DNA of 64,000 nt from Cymbidium sinense (taxonomy: Eukaryota > Streptophyta > Magnoliopsida > Asparagales > Orchidaceae). The stretch is from contig CM038229.1 in assembly GCA_021442155.1 (NCBI GenBank), positions 92,847,716-92,911,715 on the forward strand. The letters are read 5' to 3'. Position 1 is the stretch's first letter; every line of letters begins with the position of its first letter. Below, one piece after another: positions 1-11,280 of this stretch. The translations under genes and the position numbers were made by a program. The notes beneath the pieces were generated by a model. That model ran no database searches, had not been told where the DNA came from, and worked only from the letters and a program-made list of their open reading frames with translations.

Positions 1-1105
1 TTTCCTTTTTCCCTAGCCTCTTTTATTTCTTATGAGGGTTTATTGGCTGGTGGTTGCTTGATGGCTATTATTTTTTCCAGCCTTTTACTTTTTAGTTTTG
101 GCTATCTAGCGTCATGATTATTGGTTGAGCTTGGTGATGGGCTTTGTTCCTTCAGTGAGTTACGTTACACGGCATCTAGTTTTGTTGCTTTTTGATCTCT
201 ATGAAGTTTTTTTTTTTTGTGGTGTTTGCCTGTTGGCTGGATGGCACATTAGCTTATCATTTCTTTCTATTGTGGGATGAACTTGTATGTGGCTTTGGTT
301 GTTCTTGGCTCTGTTGCTATTTCTAATGATTCTTGCTGCTATGTTTGGCTAGCTGTCCTTGATGGCTGGCTGCAGTTGTGATGTTGGTTGGTGGATCTGC
401 AGATTGTTTGGTTATTTGCATTTCATCTTTGTTTATTTTGGGAGGATTTGATGGTGGTTATTTCTTGGCTGCTATCTTGTTTGCTTGGTTTCTATGCTCT
501 GGTTTGGATGGTTATTTTGCTTGTTAGTTACCTATTTAATCTTAATGATAAATACTAGAACTTGGCTATCTCTTGGCTGTTGGCTATTTGGTTTAATCGA
601 GGTAAGTTAGCTATGATGGCTGGGATGTTTCCCCTATTATAATTTTGGCTAGTAGCACCATATGTGATTGTAACCCTTCTTTTGATGTTTGGATGCTCAC
701 ATATCCTATTTCCCCTTGTGATGAATGTGACTGAGCCAGAGTCATATCTAAGATTTTTATCATTTTATTTCATTTATGTACTTAGCTTATCCTTATTTCT
801 AGATGATTTTCTCCATATTAAGTTCTTTGCGGGTTTGTGGTTGGTTTTGGGGTTGTAGGTGGTTTGTGCATCTCTTAGAAAATTTTTGGATATATATGTC
901 TTTAGCTACCCTTTTTTGGAATTTTGTGCTATTTCTTTCTTAGTTTTTTGTCTTTTCTTTCTTTTGCTTTGGTTTTCTTATAATAGGTTAGGGATTTATC
1001 TCTTTAGGCTAATTGTAGCTCTTTGAGCAGCAGATTAAAGATTTATCCCTTTTAAGGACCTTGTATTTTATCAATAAAATTCTCCCACTTTCCATTTTAA
1101 AAAAA
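1..1105 (+). mobile_element. LINE 3' tail, 5' end outside window
   Basis: This is T/G-rich non-coding sequence, with many ttggctggttgg-like words at 1-600, ending at 1072-1105 in a polyadenylation-like caataaaatt and a short A-run. I call it a LINE 3' tail because the segment around 1007-1071 (GGCTAATTGTAGCTCTTTGA core) recurs at the ends of two other insertions, at 59775-60317 and 30121-30909 (both - strand). The part from about 590 to 1085 aligns by eye along the whole 59775-60317 copy. Only a 64-residue open stretch at 664-858 exists. It reflects nucleotide similarity and shows no known domain. The tail abuts GRP fragment 1 a few bases upstream of the GRP breakpoint, as at 59.77 kb, so the composite is older than the separation of the two units. 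Its parent may be the L1 family seen at 8.9-12.9 kb, but this is not shown. Confidence 0.6.
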
Positions 1106-1110
1106 CCCTA

Positions 1111-1594
1111 AGAATTGGTAGAACCTTGATGGTAGGAACATCATCGTCAACCAGGCTCAACCTAGATTTGCGGTGGAGGAAAAGGTAGAGGTGGCAATTA
1201 TTGCAGTGGTGGTGGGTGATCTAGAGGTGTCGGTGGATATGGAGGTGGTGGTCAGAGCAGTGGTTGGTATGGAGGCGGGAGGAGCAACGAAGGTTACAGT
1301 AGTGGTGGTGGCAGAGGGAGAGATTAGGGATATGATGGTGGATCCCGCTACTCAAGAGGTCGGGCTGGTTTTGATGGGAATTGGAGAAATTGAAAAATGG
1401 TTGATCCAATCTGCTGCTTATGGAACTGTCTTTATAGTAGAGACAGTTCTAGTTATCTAGGGTTTTTGATTTGCTCGATGTATGCTCATTTTTTATCAAT
1501 GTCATTGCTTTTCTCCTAGAAATCTTAGTGTGTTACTTGGTTGATGAATTCGAAAAGAAGAAATCTTGAATCCGAATTTGTTCTCAATTAAAAA
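1111..1594 (+). pseudogene. GRP fragment 1 (RRM end, Gly-rich tail, 3' UTR)
   Basis: This is the 3' part of a plant class IV glycine-rich RNA-binding protein gene (RRM plus Gly-rich tail; the family acts in mRNA processing and stress responses). Reading starts at the shared breakpoint and gives NLDGRNIIVNQAQPR, the last RRM strand. A one-base loss then shifts the frame into a Gly/Ser/Arg/Tyr tail ending GGSRYSRGRAGFDGNWRN with a TGA at 1391-1393, which matches the NWRN-type ends of plant GRPs. In-frame stops occur where Gln, Gly and Arg codons became TAG or TGA. The 3' UTR runs to about 1594 and ends in an A-rich stretch. Most of the RRM and any promoter are missing, so this is a pseudogene. 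The 95-residue open frame at 1173-1460 is an out-of-frame shadow of GGN codons. Confidence 0.85.
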
Positions 1595-2839
1595 TAATTA
1601 ACCAAAAATCATAAGTCCTAAACTAAAACCTAAACCCTAAACCTTAAACCATAAACCCTAAACCGTAAAAAACTTAAATCCTAAACCTTAAAAACTAAAC
1701 CCTAAAACCCTAAACCCTAAACCATAAATCCTAAAACTTAAACCCTCAACCTTAAACCCAAAACCCAATGAAAAACCCTAAATCCTAAACCCTAAACCCT
1801 AAAAAGATAAAAAACTTAAACCTCAACTAAAAAACCTAAAATAAAATAAATAAAACCTAAACAAAATAAAATAAAATAAAACCTAAACTAAAACTCTTAA
1901 ACTGGCCCTAAACCTAAACCTAAAAGATAATAAAATAAAAATAAAAACTAAACTAAAATAAAATAAATAAAACCTAAACTAAACTAAAATGAAAATACCT
2001 AAAATAAAATACTATACCTATAATAAAATAAAATAAACCTAAAATAAAATAAAATAAAATAAAATAAAACCTAATCCTAAAAAATAAACCTAAAAAATCT
2101 AAAAGTAATCAAAATGAAACCTAAACCCACTAAACAAACATAAACCTAAAATAAAATAAGATAAACCCTAAACTAAATAAATAAAGCTAAAATAAATGAA
2201 CCTAAACCTAAACTAAATAAAATAAAATAAAATAAACTAAACCTAAAATAATACCAAAAATCTAAAAATAAAATGTAAACCTAAACCTAAAAATAAAATA
2301 AAACCTAAAATATAAAATTAAAATAAAAAAAAATTTAACTTAAACTAAACCAAACCTAAGAAATAAACTAAATAAAACCTAAACTAAAATAAGTAAACTA
2401 AAATAAATAAAATTAATTAAATAAATAAAGTTGATGCTAAATAAAATAGAAAACTAAATTGGCACCTAAACCTAATAATCCTCCTCCTGACCTCCTATCC
2501 TAAACCTAAACCCTAAACCCTAAACCCTAAATCCTCCCCATAATCACCCAACTGATAACTCCCTCACTCCCACCCACCTAAACTAAACTCCACAAACCCT
2601 AAACCATGACTAAACACTAAACCCTAAACTCTAAACCTAATTTGTAATCCTAACCCTCCTAACCACCTAAACCCTACTAAACCAAACCCAAAACCCAAAA
2701 CCCTAACCCTAAATAGTAAACCCTAAATGGTAAACCCTAAACCCTAAATGCTAAACCTAAACCTAAAGAAACTAAATTAATAAAATAAATAAATCTAAAG
2801 CCTAAAACCTAATAATCCAAAACCTAAACCTAAACCTTT
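1595..2839. repeat. CCCTAAA telomere-like array with AT-rich core
   Basis: The + strand carries the C-rich telomere strand. Recognisable CCCTAAA units occur at 1615-1830 and 2500-2760. The middle, about 1830-2460, decays into CCTAAA plus AATAAA/AAAATAAA words. A short C-rich patch around 2480-2600 contains CCTCC words unlike the rest. No gene is seen. Confidence 0.9.
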
Positions 2840-3316
2840 AATAATGGAGAACCTTGGAAGAACATTAGTGTCAAGGCTGGGTCTAGATCTAGCATTGGAG
2901 CAAGGTGGAGGCGATTATCATTGTGGTGGTGGGAGATTTGGAGGTACTGATGGATATGGAGGTGGTGGTCAGATCAGTGGTTGTTATGGAGGTGGGAGGA
3001 CCGACGGAGCTTACAATCGTGGTGGTCGCGGAGGGATAGATTAGGGATATGATGGCTGATCCAGCTGCTTGAGACGTGGTGGTGGTTTTGATGGGAACTG
3101 GAGAAACTGAAGAATGGTCGATCTAATCTACTGCTCATGGAATTGTGCCTTTACAGTAGAGATAGTTCTAGTTAACTATGGTTTTTGATTTGCTCTATGC
3201 TTGATCATTTTTTATCTATGTCATCGCATGAGTCTTATAAAACTTGGTGCGCTACTTGGTTGGTGAAATCAAAAGAAGAATTATTGAATATTAATTTATT
3301 CTCTATTAAAAAAAAA
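2840..3316 (+). pseudogene. GRP fragment 2
   Basis: It starts at the common GRP breakpoint (AATGGAGAACCTTGG) after CCTAAACC repeats. Small indels have scrambled the RRM end. This copy keeps an ATG (2844) in frame with the glycine-rich tail, giving 66 codons to 3044 with GGGDYHCGGG and GYGGGGQISGCYGGG. It then stops where the usual Arg codon before GYDG became TAG. The rest of the tail, the 3' UTR and a run of about 10 A's at 3307-3316 follow, before CCCTAAA resumes. Nothing upstream looks like a promoter, so translation is not expected. Confidence 0.8.
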
Positions 3317-4910
3317 CCTTAAACCCTAAACCCTAAACTAAAACATAAATCCTAAACCTAAAACCTAAAACCTAAACCTAAATGCTAAAAACCATAAACC
3401 CTAAGCACTAAACCCTAAACATTAAACCCTAAACCTAAAAACCTAACCATAAACCTAAACCCTAAACCTAAATCTAAAATTCTAAACCCAAACCATAAAT
3501 CCCAAAATCTGACACCCCAAACCCTAAACCCTGGGCCCTAAACCAAACCCACTCTATTCAAAACCCTAACCCCAGGCCTGCCTAAACCTAACCAGATCCA
3601 GGCCCTTTACTGAGCCTGTAAACTAAACCTACCTAAACTTTGAGCCAAAAATATAATCCTGGGCCCTGGGCTGACCTTACTGGGCTTGGGCCCTAGAGCA
3701 AACTGGGCTGAGCCTGAGCCCCAGGCCCTGGGCCCTGGGCCCTACCAGGCCCCTAAACCCAAAACTAAACCTAACTAAACCTGGACACTCTCACTGACAC
3801 TGAAACCCCAAACTAAACCCTGACCTAAACCCTGGGCCCAAACCTAAAAAACCTAAACCTAAACTAAATAAAACCTAAAAAAATAAAATAATAAAACCTA
3901 AACCTAAAATAAAACCTAAACTAAAACCTAAACCTAAACTAAAACTAAACTAAACAAAATAATATAAAATAAAAAAATAAAAACTAGACTAAAAAAAATA
4001 ATTAAAACCTAAACTAAACTAAAAAAAATAAAATAAACCTAAAATAAAAGAGCTAAGTAAAATAAAATTAAACCTAAAAATATATTAATTAAATAAAAAT
4101 AAAATAAAATTAAATCAAAAAAGTAAAATGTAAACGTCCGCACTAAAAAAAAAAACCTAAATCAAAATAAAATGAAATAAACCAAAATAAAATAAACCAA
4201 ACTAAAATAAATAAAACTAAACCTAAACCTAAACCTAAAATAAACTAAACCTAAACCTAAACCTAAACTAAAAATAAAACTTAAAAATAAACCTAAATAA
4301 AAACCTAAACCTAAAAATAAAATAAAGAAAGCTAAACAAAACCTAAAAAATAAAATATATACCTAAACCTAAAATTTAAATAAAATAAACTAAACTAAAA
4401 ATCATAAACCTAAACCTAAACTTTAAAATAAACTAAAAATAAAACTAAATTAAACTTAAAATAAATAAATAAAACTAAGTAGAAATAAAAATGAACCTAA
4501 ATAAAAATAAAAAAATAATAAAACTAAAATAAAGAAAAAAATAAACTAAATAAACCTAAACCTACTAATTTTCTTAATTTAAAAAAATTAAAAAAATAAA
4601 CTAATTAATACTCTAAACCCTAAACCCTAACCCTAAACCCTAAAAACCCTAAACCCTAAACTTTAAACTTTAAACCTTAAACCCTAAATAACCCCAAACC
4701 ATAAAACCCTAAACCCACCCTAAACCCTAAACCTAAACCCAAAACCCTAAACCACAAATACTAATCCCTAAACCCTAAAACTCTAAATTCTCCCTAAACT
4801 AACCCTAAACACTAGCTTACCCCCACAACCCTAAACCTTAAAAACTCTAAATAAGCCTAAAAATAATAAACCAAACTAAGTGACCCACACTAAAACCTAA
4901 ACCCTAACCC
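3317..4910. repeat. CCCTAAA-derived array with a GC-rich island
   Basis: CCCTAAA units lie at 3317-3550 and 4610-4840. Between them, 3860-4600 is AT-rich CCTAAA/AAATAAAA sequence. At about 3500-3850 the array turns GC-rich, with repeated CCCTGGG and GGGCCC words in the telomere register, as though AAA had become GGG. A degraded boundary box (cctactaattttcttaattt) lies near 4560-4580. No gene is seen. Confidence 0.85.
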
Positions 4911-5349
4911 CTCTTTGGGGTGGGTATGATGGTGGATGTGGAGGTGGTGGTTATGGAGGTAGGATCTGGAGGTTGAGGATCTGGAGGTGCTGATGGATCT
5001 AGAGGTGCTAATGGATATGGAGATGGTAGTTATGGAGGCGGGAGGAGGTATAGAGGTTAAAATTGTAGTGGTGGCGGAGGGATAGATCAGGGATATGATG
5101 GAGGACCCCACTACTCGTGAGGCGAGGGTGGTCTGATGGGAACTAAAGAAAGCAGAAACTGATCCAATGCACTTAACTGTGTCTTTACATTAGAGATTAT
5201 TCTAGTTATCTAAGGTATTTAACCTGCTCTATGTGTGTTCAGTTTTTATGTATGTCATCACTTGTATCTTAGAAAACTTGGCCTGCTACTTGGTTAATGA
5301 AATCAAAAGAAGAAATGTTAAATCTGAATTTCTTCTCTATTAAAAAAAT
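4911..5349 (+). pseudogene. GRP fragment 3 (rearranged 5' end)
   Basis: This copy lacks the RRM-end segment present in nine others. It enters directly in the Gly-rich coding part (ggtgggtatgatggtggatg) and has extra internal duplications of GGATCTGGAGG-type units at 4966-5020. The following RGYDGGPHYS-like end, stop and 3' UTR match the other copies, and it closes in an A-run at 5341-5348. Fragment 5 at 27.4 kb (opposite strand) has the same rearranged start and extra units, so the two form a subfamily. The 73-residue reverse open frame at 4890-5111 is a shadow. Confidence 0.75.
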
Positions 5350-8300
5350 CTTAAACCCTAAACCCTAAACCCTAAATGAAAACCTAAACATGAAACCTTA
5401 AGCCCTAAAAACCCTAAAAACCCTAAAACCCTAAACCATAAACCCTAATCCTTAAACCCTAAATCCTAAACCCTAAACTATAAGCTAACATAAACACTAA
5501 ACCCTAAACAAACCTAAACTGTGTACCGTAAATCATAAACCCTAAACAAACCTAAATCCTAAACCCTAAACCATAAACTAAATAAACTTAAACCCTAAAT
5601 TAATACCCAAACATAAAATAGAATAAAATAAAACCTAAAATAAAATAAAATGAAAACTACATAAAAACTTAAACTTAAAAAATAAATCTAAAAAAAATTA
5701 AAAAATAAAACCTAAACCTAAAATAAACAAAATAAAATAAACCTAAACCTAAGCTAAAATAAATTAAACCAAAATAAAAAAGACCTAAACCTAAACCTAA
5801 AATAAACTAAACCAACTAAATAAAATAAAATAAACTAAAATAAACCTAAACCTAAACTAAAAAAATAAAATCTAAAATAAACCTAAAAAAAGCTAAAGCC
5901 TAAACCTAAAGAATAGAACATAAACCTAAACATAAACCTAAAAATAAAATTAAAACCTAAAACTTAAAATAAAATAAAATAAAACTAAACTAAAATAGGC
6001 ATAAACTTGCATAAAATAAAATAAACTAAAATGAAAACCCAAACTAAATTAAATAAACTTAAACCTAAATAAAAATAAAAATAAATCAAAATAAAATAAT
6101 AAAATAAATTAAATGAAACTAAATTAAATAAATCTAAACCTGCTGGCTTCTTTAAAACCCTTAACCACCCAAACTCAAATCACACCCTGACCCTCCCCAC
6201 CAACCACTCTACCCCACCACTGCCCTTCCCCAGGCCTAAACCACACTGGGCCTAAACCCTAAATCCTTACTGACCTCTCTGTAAACCACTACTGACTCCA
6301 CTCCACTGGGCCACTAAAAACCACTAATCATACTGAGGCTGTGCATTCTCCCTAAACCCTCTGACCTCCCAAGTGATCTTAAACCCTCCAAAACCTGGGC
6401 CCTGACCCTGACCCTAAATCTAAACTTTCTTAAACCCCTAAATCCATAAACTTAACCTGAGGCCTAAACTCCACACCCTAAACCCTGAGCTAAAACCTAA
6501 CCCCAAACTTATTAAAAAAAAACTAAACTTAAAATAAAAATGAAATAATCAAATTAAAATAAACCTAAACCTAAACTAAAATATAAATAAAGATAAATAA
6601 AACCTAAACTAAATAAAATAAAATAAATAAAAAATAAAAACTAAAAATAAACCTAAAGTAAAAACCTAAAACATAAACTTAAGAAAATAAAATAAAACCT
6701 ATACCTAAACCTAAACCTAAAAATAAAAAATACAACCTAAACCTAAGACATAAAATAAAAGTAAAACTCAACCAAAAAATAAATCAAAACTTAAACTTAA
6801 ACCTAAAAAAAAAACTAAAAAAAAAACCTAAACTAAGTAAAAAATAAAAATAAAAATTAAAATGTAAAATATGCTAAAATAAATAAACCTAAACCTATTA
6901 GTTTGTAATTTTTTTAAAACTATAAACCTAAAGATAACCCTAAACCCAAACCCTAAAACCTTAAATCCTAAAGCCTAAACATTAAATGCTAAACCCTAAA
7001 CCACGTCCTGACCACTAAAGCCAAACCCAAAGCAAAACCCAAACCTTAAACCCAAAAATATCTAAACCTAAATTAATTAAAATTAAATATATAAAACTTA
7101 AACTTAAATAAAATAATGAAATAAAATAAAATAAAAACTTAAAGAAAAACCTAAACCTAAATCTAAAAATAAAAAAAATAAACTAATAAAAATAAATTAA
7201 AATAAAATAAATAAAGACCTAAGCTAAACTTAAAAATAAAATTAACCTAAGAATAAAAAACCTAACTAAAATAAAAACCAAATAAACCAAATATAAAATA
7301 AAATAAAAACTAATTAAAAATCTAAACCTAAAAAATAAACCTAAAAATAAATAAAAAATAAAACCTAAACCCTAAACTAAAAAAAAACCTAAAGCTAAAA
7401 TAAAAATAAAATAAACAAAATAAAATAAACCTAAACCTAAACTAAAAAAAACTAAACTAAAAAAAAAAAAGCCTTAAATAATCTAAACCTAAACCATAAA
7501 CTAAATAAAATAAAATAAAAAACAAACTATATACCAACTAAAATTAAACCTAAAATAAACCTAAAACCTAAACCAAAAAAACCTAAATCTAAATCTAAAA
7601 TTAAAAGTATACCTAAACCTAAAAATAAAATAAAAATAAAACTAAACTAAGAATAAAAAAAACCTAACTAAAATAAAACCAAATAAACCAAATATAAAAT
7701 AAAATAAAACTAATTAAAATCTAAACCTAAAAAAATAAACCTAAAAATAAATAAAAAATAAAACCTAAACCCTAAACTAAAAAAAACCTAAAGCTAAAAT
7801 AAAAATAAAATAAACAAAATAAAATAAACCTAAACCTAAACTAAAAAAAACTAAACTAAAAAAAAAAACCTTAGCCTTAAATAATCTAAACCTAAACCAT
7901 AAACTAAATAAAATAAAATAAACTAAAAACAAACCTATACCTAAACTAAAAAATTAAACCTAAAAATAAACCTAAAACCTAAACCAAAAAAAAAACCTAA
8001 ATCTAAATCTAAAATTAAATAGTATACCTAAACCTAAAAAATAAAATAAAAATAAAACTAAACTAAAGAATAAACATAAACCTAAACCTAAAAGATAAAC
8101 TAAAATGAAAAACCTAAATTAAAATAAATAAATTAATCTTAATAAAAATATAAAATAAAATGAAATAAAAATATAAAATAAACTAATTAACCTAAACCTA
8201 CTAGTTTACTTAATTTAAAAAAAAAACTAAATGCTAAACCCTAAACCGTAAACACTAAATCATAAACCCTAAGCTCTAAAACTAACCCTAAACCCTAAAC

Positions 8301-8879
8301 CTTAAACCTTAAATCTTAAACTAACATTAAAACATAAACCCTAAACCCTAAGCCCCATAACCCTAAACCCTAAACTCTAAATCCTAAACCCTAAAACCCT
8401 CAACCTTAAACCCAAAACTAACCCTAATCCCTAATCTAACCCTAACCCCTAAGCTAACCCTTTACCCAAAACCCTAAACCCTAAATGCTAAACCCTAAAC
8501 CCTAAAAACTCTAAACCCTAAAGCCTAAACACTAAACCTAAACACTAAACCTAAACTAACCCTTTAAACTTAAAACCCTAAACCTAAAACCCTAAACTCT
8601 AAACTTAAAACTATATAAAATCTAAACTTAAACTTAAACTCTAAACTAAAATCCCAACCTAAACTAAACCTAAACTCAAACTTAAACCTATACTCCTAAA
8701 TAAAATTAAAATCTAAACCTAAACCTAAACTTAAACATAAAACCTAAACCTAAACCCTAAACTCTAAACCCTAAACTAAACCTAAACCTAAAACTAAACC
8801 TGAACCTAAACCCTAAACCCTAAACCTAAACTAAAACCTAAACTCTAAACCATACACCCTAAACTCTAGAATCCTAAAC
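5350..8879. repeat. CCCTAAA / CCTAAAATAAAA satellite array
   Basis: This is a long C-strand telomere-derived array. CCCTAAA-rich tracts lie at 5350-5600, 6930-7060 and 8230-8870. AT-rich CCTAAA/AATAAA blocks lie at 5600-6130 and 6500-6900, and from 7060 to 8200. A GC-rich patch at about 6130-6500 contains ccaggcc, actgggcc and ccctgacc words. A boundary box in reverse orientation (ctagtttacttaatttaaaa) lies at 8201-8220. No gene is seen. Confidence 0.9.
7251..8063. repeat. Tandem duplication, ~400-bp unit
   Basis: Two adjacent units begin with gaataaaaaa (7251 and 7651). They share the same order of rarer words: ccaaataaaccaaatataaa, aaagctaaaat, ccttaaataatctaaacc and aaatctaaatctaaaatt. 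They differ by a few short indels, so the duplication is recent compared with the surrounding decay. Confidence 0.8.
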
Positions 8880-9061
8880 CTAATAATCCTAGTTCTCCTT
8901 TGCGGTGCTATGGTGATTTCATTTTTTGCTTCGTCGGTGCATCCCCGTCTCATGTTTTTGGTGGAACCTTCATCATTATCGACCATTTTATGGAGCCGTT
9001 CAAATATCTGGCCTCTCACATGATGTGTCTCTTCTGAATATGGCTGTGGTGACCTGAAACC

Positions 9062-10300
9062 CACATATTACATCTCCCAATTTGGATTATTCGACTAGGG
9101 CATTAGATTTTTTGGGGATTCCTGAACCAAATGCCATACCTACTATTAAATCCTTTAAGGATGCACTTTCTGGTAAGAGCTCTACCATATTTGACTCAGT
9201 GAATATGATATTGACTTCTTTTCAAGGTATGCCTGCGATCATGTGTTTGGATCATGATGTCAAAAAGCTTACAAAAACTTTTGAATTTACTTTGGTTGGA
9301 AAATTTGTGTTGCACTAGCCGAATTTAGAAAAGATCTGATCCTTTCTTCATAACCTTAAACTTTCAGGTGCTTTCTCTATTGGCTTGATCGATCCAAGAC
9401 ATAATCCGATTCAACTTATGAATGATTTGGATTATTCAAGGGTTTTTTAGCATTGATCTTATTTTGTCTTTAATAGTCAAATGTATTTGTTGAAGTGGTC
9501 TCTCCTTTTTGATATAAAGAATGAATCACCAAATTTTATTTATTGTCAGGGCTCTTTTTGGTCAGCCACCCCAAATCGATCAGGCGACCAGTGTGAGATC
9601 CTGTCCCTCTATTGCTCTTATATTGGTTGTACTTGACATATCTAAAAAACATACTAAGGATGTTTGGATTGGATCTAAAAAGTTTGATTATTTACAAACG
9701 GTCAAATTTGAATTTTTTTTAGTTTTTTGTTCCCATTGTAAGATACATGGTCATGATAATTTAGAGTGTTTTTTCTTCAGCTGCATCTTAAAAAGAAATT
9801 ATTGAATGATCATAACTCAAAATTAGCTTCTGATAAAGTTAATAAAACTATTTCTTTGCCTAAAAATAACTTAAATGTTGATATTAGGTCGGACTCTTTG
9901 GAATCTTTCGATGTTCCTAAAATTGTTGATTTTACTTCTCATTCTGACCATGATAAAGGTAATAATAATGTTGAAAAAGATGGTTTGCCAACCTTTCTTT
10001 ACATGAGAATATTCTTATTATGGCTAATGCCAAATTCAAAGAGGCTGAAAAAAATGATGATTCATTCTTTAATGAGTCTATTCTTACTTCTTTTTTGGCA
10101 TTAATTGATGAGAATGAGGATTTAAATGATAACCTGAATGTGGCTAAAATTCTTGAGCAAAATAATTATTCCAACATTGATAATTTTTCATTGAATGGTA
10201 TAATATCTTCTCCTTCCCTAATTCCAAGATTGGTCTTCATCCTAATCACACTTTTTAACAAAATGTTGATTTGGAAGAGGGGGAAGTTATGATTAGATAT
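9062..10300 (+). pseudogene. LINE ORF1 remnant (gag-like, zinc knuckle)
   Basis: ORF1 of plant L1 elements encodes an RNA-binding protein that coats the element RNA. Open pieces at 9082-9318, 9521-9805, 9766-10104 and 10020-10292 lie in successive frames. The first pieces read like the DUF4283-type domain of plant LINE ORF1 (NLKLSGAFSIGLIDPRHNP, then MNDLDYSRVF, then DISKKHTKDVWIGSKKFDY). A CCHC zinc knuckle CSHCKIHGHDNLEC is encoded at 9728-9769 with correct C-X2-C-X4-H-X4-C spacing. The part after about 9770 is low-complexity Asn/Asp/Ser-rich linker. Several stops and at least three frame changes make it non-functional. The domain name is from family memory, not a search. Confidence 0.75.
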
Positions 10301-10570
10301 GTTCTTACTGAACCTTATCCTATCAATAATATTTCTAATCAATCTCTATCTTTTGGTGACACTTTGGATAAAAACCAAAAATTCTAAACTATCCTTAAGG
10401 AAAACTAAAAATTCTAAGATGTAACCTCCTATTTTTGCCAGATCTACTAAATCTGGATCCTCTTCACATAAATAATATGTTGTTTCAATTTTTTTCTTAG
10501 AAGAGGATTTGTTATTCTTTCTCTCTCTCTCTTTATTATTGTCCTTTAATTTCCTTTTATAATTTTCTTT

Positions 10571-11280
10571 ATGTTTAATTTTTTTATTTGGAATGTTAGA
10601 GGGATTGTTACCCTCACTATTCATAATCGTATTAGAAATCTCAATAAAATTAACAATATCTCTTTACTTATTATTATTGAGCCTCTTATACATGCTGATA
10701 AAATCAATCATGTTACTAGAATGCTTGGCTTTAGTAATTTTCCTCTAACATCAGTAATAAAATTTGGTGCTTTTGGAATAGCTTCTTAAATGTTTTAATT
10801 TTAGATGATCAACAACAAGTTGTCAATGCTCAAATTTCTTTTGGTTACTCTTATGTGTTGGGCTCTTTAATTTATGCTTCTTGCAATTGAGGTGGTTGAA
10901 ATGTTCTTTGGGAGAATTTGAGAAGTTTTTCTCTTTCTGTTAACAAACCTTGGTTGGTTGGGTGTGATTTCAACACTGTTATGTATTCTTCAGAAAGAAG
11001 GAGTGGTTGCACACCTAATATTCATTATATGGAAAAATTTTATAATATGATTCTTGATTTCAATCTTTTTTACATTGGTTTTAGAGGCTCTAATTATACT
11101 TGGCAAAAATGCTAAGCTCTGGTAATATTTAGAAGAATTCTTTTCAACTCTCATTGGATTAATTAATAGCCTCTTACCTCTACTGACCATTTTAGTAAAA
11201 CTTTATCTGATCATGCCCCACTTTTGGTTTATGTTAAAGAAAACTCTAAAATATTAAACATCTTGCCCTCTTTCAGATTT
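10571..11280 (+). pseudogene. LINE ORF2 endonuclease domain remnant
   Basis: This is an APE-type endonuclease, which nicks target DNA to prime reverse transcription. Motifs appear in order across frames: WNVRG at 10589-10603, the metal-binding Glu in IIEPL (Glu codon 10679-10681), GCDFN in place of the usual GDFN (Asp codon 10966-10968) and SDHAPLL (Ser-Asp-His codons 11206-11214). At least three stops and two frame changes interrupt it. Key catalytic residues are still visible, so decay is moderate. It continues into the linker at 11287-11544 (VVWWNKHYF-type residues), typical of the EN-RT spacer. Confidence 0.85.

Noticed and set aside
1173..1460. 95-codon open frame as a gene
   Set aside because: It overlaps GRP fragment 1 out of frame. 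The true GRP frame, ending in DGNWRN, is recognisable in the same DNA.
1600..8880. CRISPR-like or regulated repeat array
   Set aside because: Units are 6-7 bp telomere words with no unique spacers. This is eukaryotic telomere-derived satellite.
10346..10624. Lys/Asn-rich minus-strand frame
   Set aside because: It is antisense low-complexity DNA between LINE ORF1 and ORF2, with no homology and an unsupported start.
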